From the NCBI GenBank assembly GCA_029858565.1, contig JAOUEV010000029.1, forward strand, positions 1 to 42,506: a stretch of DNA of 42,506 nucleotides, written 5' to 3'. Positions within the stretch are counted from its first letter, which is position 1, and the number at the start of each line of letters is the position of its first letter. Source of the stretch: Nitrospirota bacterium. GTDB taxonomy: Bacteria; Nitrospirota; UBA9217. A program made the translations under genes and the position numbers. Under the pieces are notes generated by a model. It was not told the DNA's origin. It saw only the letters and a program-made list of their open reading frames with translations, and did not search any database. This document shows, in pieces, positions 1 through 7,998 of the stretch.

Positions 1-127
1 ACAGCCATCTCCTGGAAGTGTGCCGCTATGTAGTGCTGAATCCGGTGCGGGCCAGGATGGTGGAAACGCCGGACGCCTGGAAATGGTCCAGCTATCTGGC
101 AGCGGCGGGGAAGGCACAGCCTCATTC
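1..127 (+). repeat. 127-base exact direct repeat (second copy at 3087-3213)
   Basis: Bases 1-127 are identical to 3087-3213 and differ from the next base on (G at 128, C at 3214). The repeat starts exactly at the window edge. A length of 127 equals the largest k commonly used by de Bruijn assemblers, so the left edge is probably where the assembler stopped at a repeated element. The true repeat may extend further left. Confidence 0.9.
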
Positions 128-158
128 GCAAGCGATAATTCTTTCGCACAATACTTGA
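1..158 (+). pseudogene. 3'-truncated fragment of a REP-associated tyrosine transposase
   Basis: Reading from base 3, the translation matches the middle of the complete transposase at 2759-3607, including the NPVRARMVE segment. It leaves the homology after base 127, adds nine unrelated codons and stops at TGA 156-158. The rest of the gene would lie left of the window. It lacks the HUH motif within the visible part and the C-terminal HTH, so this copy is unlikely to be active as seen. Because the identity is exact, it is either a very recent second copy or a shared-k-mer contig end. Confidence 0.75.
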
Positions 159-251
159 CTAATATGGTATTATATACTTACTGAAGAGCCGGGAATGCAA
201 AACAGTTTGATTGACCGTGAGCACAATTCAAGGACGAAAAGGAGGAAACAT

Positions 252-986
252 ATGAAACGCGCAGTGCTGTTAGTCCTGGGTTTCTGGTTCTGCCTCATCC
301 CGCTTACCGTGAAAGCGCAGTCAAGCATCCCCGTCATTACCACCGATGAGCTCAAGAAGATTTACGATGCGAAAGAGGATTTCCTGCTCATCAACGCCCT
401 GAGCCACATCGAACACGCTGAAGAGAGCATCGCCGGCTCCGTCAACATCCCCTACAGCAGGCTGAAGGACGGCAAGTCAAAGCTTCCCGAGAACAAAGGC
501 AAGAAACTGGTCTTCTACTGCAAGGGGCCGAAGTGAACGAAGTCCACAAAAACGGCCGGTCTGGCCGTGAAGATGGGCTACACCAACGTGTACGTGTATA
601 ATGAAGGGCTCCCCGAATGGATCAAACGCGGCTATCCCGCGGACCTGAAGAAAGTCTACCCGCAGATCGAGGTGCCGGTGATTTCCGCAGCGGACCTCAA
701 GAGCATGATCGACAAGAAGGAGAAAATGTTCATCCTGGACATCCGGGACGAGGACGACCTCGCCGCCGGGACCATCAAAGGCGCCGTAAACATCTCCCTC
801 GAAGCGCTGGATCTCCACATCAGCGAGGTCCCCAAGGGCAGGAAGGTCGTGATCATGGACCTGCATGGAAAACAGACGAACATGGCGGGACGGTTCCTGG
901 CATCGAAGGGCTATACCGACCTGATCCGTCTGGACGGCGGGCTTGTGAGCGGCTGGATCAAGGCCGGCTACCCTGTCGAGAAGTGA
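252..986 (+). CDS. secreted tandem-rhodanese protein, predicted selenoprotein (UGA at 534-536 read as Sec)
   Basis: The start is the ATG after a strong AGGAGG site at 240-245. A signal peptide (about residues 1-22, ending VKAQ) is followed by two rhodanese-like domains, about residues 28-125 and 138-244. The first domain's active loop reads Y-C90-K-G-P-K-[UGA95]-T-K-S. In related proteins as I recall them, a Cys commonly sits where the UGA falls (C-x-G-P-x-C-x-x-S). The same frame continues across the UGA with unbroken rhodanese homology ([15 protein letters not shown]) to a TAA-free end at TGA 984-986, giving 244 residues. A SECIS-like hairpin starts four bases after the UGA. Domain two lacks an active-site Cys (DLHGKQ in the loop), so catalysis should rest on Cys90/Sec95. 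Expected role: periplasmic sulfur transfer or thiol redox. Alternative: a nonsense mutation splitting the gene, which the hairpin makes less likely. No sel genes lie in this window. Confidence 0.8.
541..579 (+). promoter_or_regulatory. predicted bacterial SECIS element
   Basis: A two-tier hairpin lies just 3' of UGA 534-536. The lower stem pairs 541-546 with 574-579 (six pairs, one G-U). A 5x5 internal loop follows, then an upper stem pairing 552-557 with 563-568 (ACGGCC with GGCCGU, all Watson-Crick). The apical loop is GGUCU (558-562), the same apical sequence as in the E. coli fdhF SECIS that SelB recognises. The spacing from UGA to the loop is 21 nt, inside the usual bacterial range. Confidence 0.8.
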
Positions 987-1001
987 TGGCTCATCGCTGC
1001 G

Positions 1002-1031
1002 GCCCGGCGCAGGCTGTTCCCTGCGCCGGGC
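1002..1031. terminator. GC-rich hairpin between the rhodanese and chemoreceptor genes
   Basis: A perfect 12-bp stem (1002-1013 with 1020-1031) closes a 6-nt loop 15 bases after the rhodanese stop codon. No T-run follows, so it is more likely an mRNA 3'-end stabiliser or weak terminator than a strong intrinsic terminator. Confidence 0.5.
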
Positions 1032-1059
1032 ACCCTGCTCCAAAGGAGTGACAGATTCC

Positions 1060-2589
1060 ATGTTCCTGCAGAATTTGACCATTCGGAAAAAACTTATCGT
1101 CGGTTTCGGCATCATCCTGACGCTGCTCGCGGTGGTGAGCGCGGCCGGCATCCTGGCGCTCCAGAAGATCAACAGGAACGCCGGCGCGGTGAAGAACGCG
1201 TCGTTTCCCCAGGCGCTCTTGCTGCTCGAGATCGAGGGCCTTACCCGGCAGATGGTCAACAGCATCACCGCGTCCGTGGACAGCGGCACCGGCCAGGGGC
1301 TCGAACAGGCCGCGCGGTTCAAGCAGGAGCTGGACGGGAAATGGGCTGAGGCGGCGACGGTCTTCAAGGGGAACGCGGCTGCGCTCGAACGGTTCGAGGG
1401 GCTCAAAGGACGGGCGGAAAAGACCTACCTGCAGGGCGGAAAGCTCGCCCGGATCGTCATGAACCAGGAGTGGACGGCGGTCGCCGACGCGACCAACCGG
1501 TTCAAGGACGAGCGGGAAGGCCTGGCGGCGCGCATCGGCGAGCTCAAGACCGCGGGAATCGGCGAACTGGACGCGTCCCTCACGGACATCGTATCGCTCA
1601 CCGTCCGGGCCCTGGCGCTCACCACCGTCGTGATGGTGCTCGGCATCCTGGCCGGCACCGGCCTGACGTTCTACATCGGCGCGCTGATCAACCGGCCGAT
1701 CCAAAAGCTGATGCGCGGCATCTCCTCCCTGGCTGCCGGCGACCTGTCGATCGAGATCGACGCGACCGGCAGGGACGAGATGGGGCAATTGCTTGCCGAC
1801 GTAAAACACATGGTGGAGAAGCTGAACAGCGTCGTGTCTGACGTCAAACACGCGTCCCAGACGCTTGCGTCCAGCAGCGCCCAGCTCGCGGCAGGGGCGA
1901 AACAGGTCTCCGAGGGATCAACGCGCCAGGCGTCGTCCAGCGAAGAGGCCTCGGCCGTGATCGAGGAAATGGCCGCCACGATCCAGCAGAACGCCGAGAA
2001 CGCCCGGGAGACCGAGAAGATCGCGACGAAGGCCGCCGCCGACGCGTCGGAAGGCCGGAAGTCGGTTTCCAACGCCGTGCAGGCCATGCGCCAGATCGCC
2101 GAGAAGATCTCGATCATCGGGGAGATCGCCCGGCAGACGAACCTGCTGGCACTGAACGCGGCCATCGAAGCTGCCCGGGCAGGCGAGAGCGGCAAGGGTT
2201 TTGCGGTGGTCGCCGCCGAGGTGCGCAAGCTCGCCGAACGCAGCGGTGCGGCTGCCGACGAGATCGGCGAGATCTCGTCCACGAGCGTGGAGGTCGCGGA
2301 GTTCGCCGGCGAGATGCTGGAGAAGCTCGTGCCGGACATCCAGCGGACCGCGGACCGGATCCAGGAGATCAGCGCCGCGAGCAAGGAGCAGGCCAGCGCC
2401 GCAGGGCAGATCAAGGCCGCAATCGAGGACCTGAACAACGTGGTGCAGCAGAACGCGGGCGCCGCGGAAGAGACCCATGCCACGGCCGAGGAACTGTCCT
2501 CGGAGGCGAGCTGGCTGCAGGAAACCGTGGCGTTCTTCAAGGTGCGGAAGGACAAATCGGCCGCGCTGCAGCGACCTCCTGCCCCGTGA
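1060..2589 (+). CDS. methyl-accepting chemotaxis protein
   Basis: Membrane chemoreceptor of 509 residues that would signal to CheA/CheW. A first membrane segment (about 12-34) is followed by a periplasmic helical sensor of about 145 residues of the four-helix-bundle type, a second membrane segment (about 179-208), a HAMP domain (about 209-262, with the DEMGQL motif) and a long coiled-coil signalling domain. The conserved hairpin tip, [20 protein letters not shown], lies near residues 355-375. No C-terminal CheR-tethering pentapeptide is visible. ATG 1060 is preferred over an in-frame GTG at 1048 because AAAGGAG (1042-1048) overlaps the GTG. No other chemotaxis gene is nearby, so it is an orphan receptor. 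It lies downstream of the rhodanese gene, but functional coupling is not shown. Confidence 0.93.
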   Translation: MFLQNLTIRKKLIVGFGIILTLLAVVSAAGILALQKINRNAGAVKNASFPQALLLLEIEGLTRQMVNSITASVDSGTGQGLEQAARFKQELDGKWAEAATVFKGNAAALERFEGLKGRAEKTYLQGGKLARIVMNQEWTAVADATNRFKDEREGLAARIGELKTAGIGELDASLTDIVSLTVRALALTTVVMVLGILAGTGLTFYIGALINRPIQKLMRGISSLAAGDLSIEIDATGRDEMGQLLADVKHMVEKLNSVVSDVKHASQTLASSSAQLAAGAKQVSEGSTRQASSSEEASAVIEEMAATIQQNAENARETEKIATKAAADASEGRKSVSNAVQAMRQIAEKISIIGEIARQTNLLALNAAIEAARAGESGKGFAVVAAEVRKLAERSGAAADEIGEISSTSVEVAEFAGEMLEKLVPDIQRTADRIQEISAASKEQASAAGQIKAAIEDLNNVVQQNAGAAEETHATAEELSSEASWLQETVAFFKVRKDKSAALQRPPAP

Positions 2590-2714
2590 ACAGATGAGCC
2601 GGGTCACTCGTGATAAGCTTTTTCTCTCTTCGGTTCTTTCGCATTTATTAATTGTCTCATAATAATATCGACAGTGGAGCCCCCGGAGGCACGGAACCTA
2701 CAGGGTTATACAGG

Positions 2715-3624
2715 TCTCTTTTGTTGCAATTCAGCCATTTCTCTGCTATCCATTCCGCATGTCCCGCCCTCTTCGCATAGAATATGCCGGTGCCGTTTAT
2801 CACGTGACATCCCCGGGTAACGAGAAGAAGCCGGTCTTTAAAGATGATCATGACCGGGAAGTATTTCTCAACACCCTCCAGCATGTAAACAAACGGTACA
2901 ACTGGATCTGCCCTGCCTACTGCCTCATGACCAACCATTACCACCTGCTTATCGAAACACCGGAAGGCAATCTGTCCCTTGGAATGCGGCAGCTCAATGG
3001 CGTTTACACGCAGCTCTTCAATAAGCATCATGGAAGGAACGGGCATCTTTATCAGGGACGCTACATGGCCATCCTGATCCAGAAGGACAGCCATCTCCTG
3101 GAAGTGTGCCGCTATGTAGTGCTGAATCCGGTGCGGGCCAGGATGGTGGAAACGCCGGACGCCTGGAAATGGTCCAGCTATCTGGCAGCGGCGGGGAAGG
3201 CACAGCCTCATTCCTGTCTTACGACGGAATGGGTACTTGGACAGTTCAGCGGCAAACGAGGAAAAGCGGAGAGCGAATATCGGCAGTTCGTCAAATGGGG
3301 GATCGGGGAGAAAACGATCCGGACCTCGGTGCGGGGGCAGGCACTCCTCGGCGAGGATGATTTTGTTGATACGCTGGCGGACCATCTCAGGAAGAAGAGG
3401 GACATCCCGGAGATTCCGCGCAGTCAGCGGTATTCAACACGGCCCGGTTTGTCAAAGCTGCTGCCCGAATCGATCAGTGCAGATCGACGAAAGTTAAAGA
3501 AGAAGTTGGTCGAAGCGGTGGAAAAAATACGGCTATCATCAAAGCCAGCTTGCGCGGCATCTTGCAGTCCACCGTTCGACGATCAGCCGTTGGCTTCAAG
3601 ATTATGAAACTGCAACAAAAGAGA
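2715..3624 (+). mobile_element. RAYT unit flanked by 14-bp inverted repeats
   Basis: TCTCTTTTGTTGCA at 2715-2728 is the exact reverse complement of 3611-3624, and the two sites bracket the transposase gene. The right-hand site overlaps the 3' end of the gene and is followed by TCTGACCC, a sequence type often seen next to such genes. The element sits between a chemoreceptor and a two-component system without breaking either. Confidence 0.65.
2759..3607 (+). CDS. REP-associated tyrosine transposase (Y1/IS200-like), C-terminus frameshifted
   Basis: Single-strand DNA endonuclease-type transposase of the TnpA-REP (RAYT) family. The catalytic HUH pair is H60-Y-H62 in MTNHYHLLIE, and the likely nucleophile is Tyr120 in CRYVVLNPVRARMV, so the catalytic domain (about 1-180) is intact. 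The start MSRPLRIEY is typical. After Val-Glu-Lys near residue 256 the reading frame leaves the family. If one A is removed from the A6 run at 3522-3527, the protein continues YGYHQSQLARHLAVHRST, the DNA-binding HTH usual for this family, and ends at TGA 3627-3629. As written, the HTH is lost and replaced by 28 unrelated residues. This may be a real mutation, slippage at A6, or an assembly error. Bases 3087-3213 are repeated at the left window edge. Confidence 0.88.
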   Translation: MSRPLRIEYAGAVYHVTSPGNEKKPVFKDDHDREVFLNTLQHVNKRYNWICPAYCLMTNHYHLLIETPEGNLSLGMRQLNGVYTQLFNKHHGRNGHLYQGRYMAILIQKDSHLLEVCRYVVLNPVRARMVETPDAWKWSSYLAAAGKAQPHSCLTTEWVLGQFSGKRGKAESEYRQFVKWGIGEKTIRTSVRGQALLGEDDFVDTLADHLRKKRDIPEIPRSQRYSTRPGLSKLLPESISADRRKLKKKLVEAVEKIRLSSKPACAASCSPPFDDQPLASRL

Positions 3625-3831
3625 TCTGACCCGTATGGCTTGCAGAAATCCTGGCGGACGCTGAGACTCTAGGGAACGTTGTTGCACGCGTTGCGTGGCG
3701 GTCCCCCCGAGATCTCAATAGCCGCTCGATCATTTGTTGAACTTAAAGGCCTTTTCCAAAGAATAGAGATTCTCCTGTGCGCGCTCTATCGTTACGAGGC
3801 GACGTTAACAACGGTTACCCCTGCCTGCCGC

Positions 3832-3860
3832 TTGCCAACGACCGCCGGACATGCTACTGT
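3832..3860 (+). promoter_or_regulatory. predicted sigma70-type promoter for the LytS-like gene
   Basis: TTGCCA (3832-3837), a 17-bp spacer and TACTGT (3855-3860), with an upstream TGC giving an extended -10 look. Only five bases separate the -10 box from the ATG at 3866. Confidence 0.5.
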
Positions 3861-3865
3861 AGTCC

Positions 3866-4927
3866 ATGGCCGAGCCTCTCTTTTCGATCTATCAGCCCTT
3901 CACTGCGCGGCGGTTGCTGCGGTCGATCGCAGCGAACCTCGTCATCAACACCGTCATCGCGCTGATCATCACCGCCATCGGCGTGGGCAAGGGGTTCACC
4001 GTCACGTTCATCTTCTCCCAGTGCATCGGCTTCTCCATCTTCGGCGCAAACCTCGCCGTGTTGCCGTTCTATCGCCGGTTGCGGCGCTCCGGGTCCCAGG
4101 CTCTGCTGATCGTGACAGCGATCATCGCCGGCGCGCTTGTCGGGACCATGCTCGGGGCGCTGGCGAACGGCATCGATCCTCTGTTGTTCTTCCGGGACCG
4201 GTCCGATTATTTCCTGCAGATCCTCATATTCGCGCTGCTCTTCGGTTTCGTGATCAGCGGCATGTCGATCGCGCTTGCCCTGCTTTCCGAGGAAAAGGTC
4301 CGGCGGCTGGAGCTGGAAAAGACCGCTGTCGAGGCTGAGCTGCGGCTGCTCCAGTCCCAGATCGAGCCGCACTTCCTGTTCAACACGCTTTCGAACGTTC
4401 TCGGTCTCATCGACACGGACAAGGACCGGGCGCGCAGCATGCTCGAGTCCTTCACCTCCTTCCTGCGGGCATCGCTCGTGGCGTCCCGGGAGAAGACCGT
4501 GCCATTGGGCCAGGAAATGGATACGATCAGAAGCTACCTGGACATCTTCACCGTGCGCATGGGAACACGGCTCCGGTATCGCATCGACATTCCCGACGAT
4601 ATCCGGCAGTGCCGCGTACCGCCGCTCCTGCTCCAGCCGCTGGTCGAGAACGCGGTCAAGCACGGCCTTGAGCCGTCGGTCGGGGGCGGCGTGATCTCGA
4701 TCATTGGCGAGCGGATCCCGGGCCGGGTCCGGATCACCGTGTCCGACACGGGCATCGGTCTCCATGAGAAGAGCGCGGGGACCGGCGTGGGGCTGGAGAA
4801 CGTACGGAAACGATTGGAGCTGCTGCACGGAAGCGCAGGAACGCTGGTGCTGGAGGAGAACGAGCCGACCGGCGTGAAAGTGAGCATCCATATTCCTTAT
4901 GAAGCCAATTCGGGCGATCATAGCTGA
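3866..4927 (+). CDS. LytS-family sensor histidine kinase
   Basis: Membrane kinase of 353 residues. Four hydrophobic segments fill about the first 140 residues, with little extracytoplasmic sequence, so the signal is probably sensed in or near the membrane. A short coiled coil follows (SEEKVRRLELEKTAVEAEL). The His_kinase domain has the phospho-accepting His169 in QIEPHFLFNTLSNV, and the ATPase domain has an N-box (VENAVKHGLE), DTGIGL and GVGLENVRKRL. It overlaps the downstream response-regulator gene by 29 bases, so the two are a translationally coupled pair. No ribosome binding site precedes the ATG and a promoter -10 box lies five bases upstream, suggesting a leaderless message. The ligand is unknown. 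Confidence 0.92.
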   Translation: MAEPLFSIYQPFTARRLLRSIAANLVINTVIALIITAIGVGKGFTVTFIFSQCIGFSIFGANLAVLPFYRRLRRSGSQALLIVTAIIAGALVGTMLGALANGIDPLLFFRDRSDYFLQILIFALLFGFVISGMSIALALLSEEKVRRLELEKTAVEAELRLLQSQIEPHFLFNTLSNVLGLIDTDKDRARSMLESFTSFLRASLVASREKTVPLGQEMDTIRSYLDIFTVRMGTRLRYRIDIPDDIRQCRVPPLLLQPLVENAVKHGLEPSVGGGVISIIGERIPGRVRITVSDTGIGLHEKSAGTGVGLENVRKRLELLHGSAGTLVLEENEPTGVKVSIHIPYEANSGDHS

Positions 4928-5654
4928 CGACGAGGAAACGCTTCGGGCGGCCCTGCGGCGGAAGCTGGAGGTCCAGTGGCCCGAGCTCGAGATCGTTGCC
5001 GAGGCCGGGGACGGGGAGCAGGCGCTCCGGCTGCTTACGGACCTGCGGCCGGAGATCGCGTTCCTGGACATCACGATGCCCGGTCTGTCGGGCATCGAGG
5101 TCGCACAGCAGACCGCGGGGACATCGCTCTTCGTGTTCGTCACGGCCCACGACGAATATGCTGTCGAAGCCTTTGAGAGCGAGGCGATCGACTATCTGCT
5201 CAAACCGGTGGCCGACGACCGGCTGCACAAGACGGTCGCGCGCCTGAAGACGCGGCTTGCGGCGAAGACCGTACCTGACCTGTCGGCCGTACTGGAGCGG
5301 TTGTCCCTGGCTGTGCCGAAAACGCCGGCCCATCTTCAGTGGATCAAGGCCCAGCAGAAGGACGGCGTGCGGCTCATCGCGGTGAAGGACGTCTATTTCT
5401 TCCGCTCCACGGACAAATACACCACTGTCAGGACCCGGGATGGCGAGTTCCTGATCCGGAAGCCCCTGAAGGACCTTGAACAAGAGCTCGATCCAGGGCA
5501 ATTCTGGCGGGTCCACCGCGCTGCCATCGTGAACGTCCGCATGATCTCGAAAGTCGACCGCACCATCGCGGGGATGCGCACCATCCGTTTTGTGAACCTG
5601 CCGGATACCCTGGCTGTCAGCAGGGCCTTTGCCCATCTTTTTAAGCAGATGTAA
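4899..5654 (+). CDS. LytTR-family response regulator
   Basis: DNA-binding regulator of 251 residues partnered with the kinase whose 3' end it overlaps. The receiver domain (about 1-120) has the acidic pocket D10/D11, phospho-acceptor Asp57 in FLDITMP, Thr82 and Lys102 (LLKPV). After a linker, the LytTR domain (about 150-245) includes the typical RSTDKYTTVRT and FWRVHRAAIVNV segments. LytTR regulators usually bind paired short sites upstream of membrane-protein genes. No obvious target repeat was found in the adjacent intergenic regions. Confidence 0.94.
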   Translation: MKPIRAIIADDEETLRAALRRKLEVQWPELEIVAEAGDGEQALRLLTDLRPEIAFLDITMPGLSGIEVAQQTAGTSLFVFVTAHDEYAVEAFESEAIDYLLKPVADDRLHKTVARLKTRLAAKTVPDLSAVLERLSLAVPKTPAHLQWIKAQQKDGVRLIAVKDVYFFRSTDKYTTVRTRDGEFLIRKPLKDLEQELDPGQFWRVHRAAIVNVRMISKVDRTIAGMRTIRFVNLPDTLAVSRAFAHLFKQM

Positions 5655-5778
5655 GGTCCACTTATCCTGTTCGCCTTCCGTTCATCCCCTGTTTTCTGCT
5701 GTTCGTCGCACATTCCTTGCGTTACTCCCTCCAGAGCGATAATGTTTGCTTAACAGGTCACTGAAAAGTCTTATGTCT

Positions 5779-5868
5779 GTCTTTGCGAGCATAGCGAAGC
5801 AAACTCGTAGCTAATGAACTCAGGGCACTACGAGGTTGCTTCGTCGCGAAATCGCTCCTCGCAATGAC
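5779..5868. repeat. REP-like imperfect palindrome
   Basis: The left arm, 5779-5809 (GTCTTTGCGAG...AAGCAAACTCGTA), and right arm, 5829-5868, are imperfect reverse complements with a 19-base loop. The right arm read backwards begins GTCATTGCGAGGAGCGA. This is a dispersed intergenic palindrome type that I recognise from several bacterial genomes. It fills most of the 295-base gap before the ABC gene. It is not an intrinsic terminator, as there is no T-run. Confidence 0.7.
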
Positions 5869-5949
5869 AATCCAGGGCTTATTTGGCAAACTGTTAGAAG
5901 ATAACCCCTCTCTCCGGAGGGGCGAGGAAAAAGCAGAAGGAGGACCGAT

Positions 5950-6621
5950 ATGAACATCCTCGAATTCCATGAGGTGACCAAGGACTACCGGCTCGGCGAG
6001 ACAACGGTCTCGGCTCTGCGGGGCGTTGACCTCGCTGTGGGCGAGGGCGAGTTCATTGCCGTGCTCGGCGCGTCGGGCAGCGGCAAGTCCACGCTCCTGA
6101 ACCTGGCAGGCGCCATCGACGATCCCACGACCGGCGAAGTGCGCATCAGGGACCGGGACGCCGCGGGGCTGACGGACAACGAAAAGGCCGAACTCCGGAG
6201 CCGGTCCATCGGGTTCATTTTCCAGAACTTCAACCTCCTGTCCGTGCTCACGGCGCTGGAGAACGTGATGCTGTCGCTCCAGATCCGCGGCAGCAGGACC
6301 GCGATCGCACGGCAGGAAGCGGCCCAGCGGCTGGACGAGGTGGGACTGGCGGACTATCTGCACCACCGGCCGGACAAGCTCTCGGGCGGCCAGCGCCAGC
6401 GGGTCGCGATCGCGCGGGCGCTCGTCACGAGGCCGTCCCTGATCCTGGCGGACGAGCCCACGGCCAACCTGGACCACGTGACCGCCCAGTCGATCATCGA
6501 CCTGATGAAGGAGCTGAACGAAAAGGAAGGGGTCACGTTCCTGTTCTCGACCCATGATCAGCGGCTGATCAGCGAGGTGAAGCGGGTGGTGCGGATCGAT
6601 GACGGACGGATAGCGCAGTAA
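5950..6621 (+). CDS. ABC transporter ATP-binding protein (LolD/MacB type)
   Basis: ATPase of 223 residues. Walker A is GASGSGKST (40-48), the signature LSGGQ (144-148), Walker B LILADEP (164-170) and the switch His202. The size, the QNFNLL Q-loop and the FtsX-like permease gene 56 bases downstream place it in the LolD/MacB/FtsE group, whose members power mechanical work on periplasmic lipoproteins or small molecules rather than classic transport. AGAAGGAGG gives a good ribosome binding site. Together with the next three genes it forms a plausible inner membrane to outer membrane trafficking set. Confidence 0.94.
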   Translation: MNILEFHEVTKDYRLGETTVSALRGVDLAVGEGEFIAVLGASGSGKSTLLNLAGAIDDPTTGEVRIRDRDAAGLTDNEKAELRSRSIGFIFQNFNLLSVLTALENVMLSLQIRGSRTAIARQEAAQRLDEVGLADYLHHRPDKLSGGQRQRVAIARALVTRPSLILADEPTANLDHVTAQSIIDLMKELNEKEGVTFLFSTHDQRLISEVKRVVRIDDGRIAQ

Positions 6622-6626
6622 CAACC

Positions 6627-6676
6627 GACGCGGAGACACGGAGACGCGAGGACGCGGGGAAGAGACGGGAGGCTCA
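6627..6676. repeat. purine-rich degenerate spacer repeat
   Basis: The gap between the ABC ATPase and permease genes is filled with short GCGGAGAC / CACGGAGAC / GACGCGGGG-like units. Similar low-complexity purine-rich spacers occur at 7926-7990, 8752-8850 and 17709-17730. Confidence 0.5.
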
Positions 6677-6677
6677 A

Positions 6678-7925
6678 ATGTTCACCTGGTTCACCATATC
6701 GCTCAGGAACATCGTGAAGAACGGCAGGCGCAGCCTGGTGACCGTGCTGGCCATCGCGCTGGGCTATGCCGCGATCAACCTGTTCCAGGGCTACGTCCAC
6801 AGCACTTACGAAGGTCTCACCACCGCGGCGATCAAGGGCGAGGGGCTCGGTCATCTGACGATCTTCAAGAAGGGCTACCTGGAGCAGGGCAAGCTCCATC
6901 CGGAGAGATACCAGTTCACCCGCGACGAGGCGGAGCTCATCATACAGGTCGTGCGGAAGCAGCCGGACGTGCAGCTCGTGACCCCCCGGCTCTCGGTCTC
7001 GGGCATCATCTCGAACGGAAGGAACTCAACGATCTTCATCGCCCAGGGGCTCGTGCCCCGGGATGACAGGGAGATCCGCGGCGACATCAGGAAGATAACG
7101 ACCTTCGACGGCCGGTATCTTGCCGACAACGAGCGAAGCGGGGTGGTGATCGGGGCCGAGCTCGCCGCCATGCTGGACCTCACCGTGGGCAGCGATGCGG
7201 TGGTGCTGTCCAATACCTATACCGGCATGGCCAATGCGCTCGATGCAAAGGTCATCGGGATCTTCGACACCGGAGCGTCGGCGACCAACGACAAGATGGT
7301 GCTGATGACCTTCCGCCACGCCCAGGACCTGGTGGACTACACCGGCGCCGAGCGGCTGGTGGTGCTGCTCAGGAACGGAAAGAACGGGAACGCGTCCGCT
7401 GAGGCCGCGGCCAGGCTCGGCGCGCTGCTTGCCGCCGAGGGATTCGACGTGGAGATCAGGACCTGGAAGGACCTGTCGGTCTTCTACAGCCAGGTGAAGA
7501 ACATGTTCGACATGATCTTCCTGTTCATCTTCATCATCGTGCTCGTGATCGTGGTGATGAGCGTGGTGAACACCATGAGCATGTCGGTGATGGAGCGGAC
7601 CCGGGAGATCGGCACCCTGCGGGCGCTGGGCCTGAAACGGCGCAGCGTCAAATCCCTCTTTGCAACCGAAGGCGCGCTGCTGGGGCTCCTGGGCAGCGGC
7701 GCAGGATGTATGCTGTTCTTCGCGGTCTACGGCGCGATCGCCGCGGCCCAGCCCACCTACATTCCGCCCGGGTCGTCGAGCCCGGTGCCGCTCCGGGTGG
7801 ACCTCGTCTGGCCGGCCCTAGCCCGGAGCATTGCCTTTATGTCGCTCCTGTCGCTGCTTGCCGCCTTTGTACCTGCCCGGCGGTCAGCGCGGATGACGGT
7901 CGTGGATGCGCTGGGGCACATCTAG
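6678..7925 (+). CDS. FtsX/LolE-like ABC permease
   Basis: Inner-membrane permease of 415 residues with the FtsX-family layout: one membrane segment near residues 17-38, a large periplasmic domain (about 40-275) and three C-terminal membrane segments (about 276-305, 327-350 and 378-402). The motif VMERTREIGTLRALG just after the second segment is the conserved FtsX cytoplasmic coupling loop. There is no lipobox. It pairs with the upstream ATPase. A LolA-like gene follows within 75 bases, so extraction of a lipoprotein or lipid for onward transfer is the likeliest role. MacB-like efflux is an alternative, but no MacA-type adaptor is present. Confidence 0.9.
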   Translation: MFTWFTISLRNIVKNGRRSLVTVLAIALGYAAINLFQGYVHSTYEGLTTAAIKGEGLGHLTIFKKGYLEQGKLHPERYQFTRDEAELIIQVVRKQPDVQLVTPRLSVSGIISNGRNSTIFIAQGLVPRDDREIRGDIRKITTFDGRYLADNERSGVVIGAELAAMLDLTVGSDAVVLSNTYTGMANALDAKVIGIFDTGASATNDKMVLMTFRHAQDLVDYTGAERLVVLLRNGKNGNASAEAAARLGALLAAEGFDVEIRTWKDLSVFYSQVKNMFDMIFLFIFIIVLVIVVMSVVNTMSMSVMERTREIGTLRALGLKRRSVKSLFATEGALLGLLGSGAGCMLFFAVYGAIAAAQPTYIPPGSSSPVPLRVDLVWPALARSIAFMSLLSLLAAFVPARRSARMTVVDALGHI

Positions 7926-7990
7926 AATGCGGAATGGGGAATTCGGAATGCGGAATGGAAGGCGAGAGACCCGTGACCGGGGACAAGAGG
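7926..7990. repeat. purine-rich degenerate spacer repeat
   Basis: Three GCGGAATGG-type units followed by GAGAGACC/GTGACCGGGGAC units fill the spacer between the permease and LolA-like genes. The GCGGAATGGGG core recurs at 8775 and 17718. Confidence 0.5.
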
Positions 7991-7998
7991 GGTGCGAT

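Noticed and set aside
155-178. TTGACT and TATACT upstream of the rhodanese gene as a promoter
   Set aside because: The spacer is only 12 bases, too short for a sigma70 promoter, and other pairings in the AT-rich stretch are weak.
1048-1062. GTG 1048 as the chemoreceptor start
   Set aside because: The AAAGGAG site overlaps the GTG, while its distance to ATG 1060 is usable and the protein then begins at the normal N-terminus.
3522-3527. Programmed -1 frameshift in the transposase
   Set aside because: A -1 shift does not restore the HTH frame. A one-base deletion (or +1 shift) is needed, so an indel or slippage is likelier.
3854-5143. Long minus-strand open frame opposite the LytS/LytTR genes
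   Set aside because: Antisense frame in GC-rich coding DNA with no recognisable domains; the plus strand encodes complete known families.
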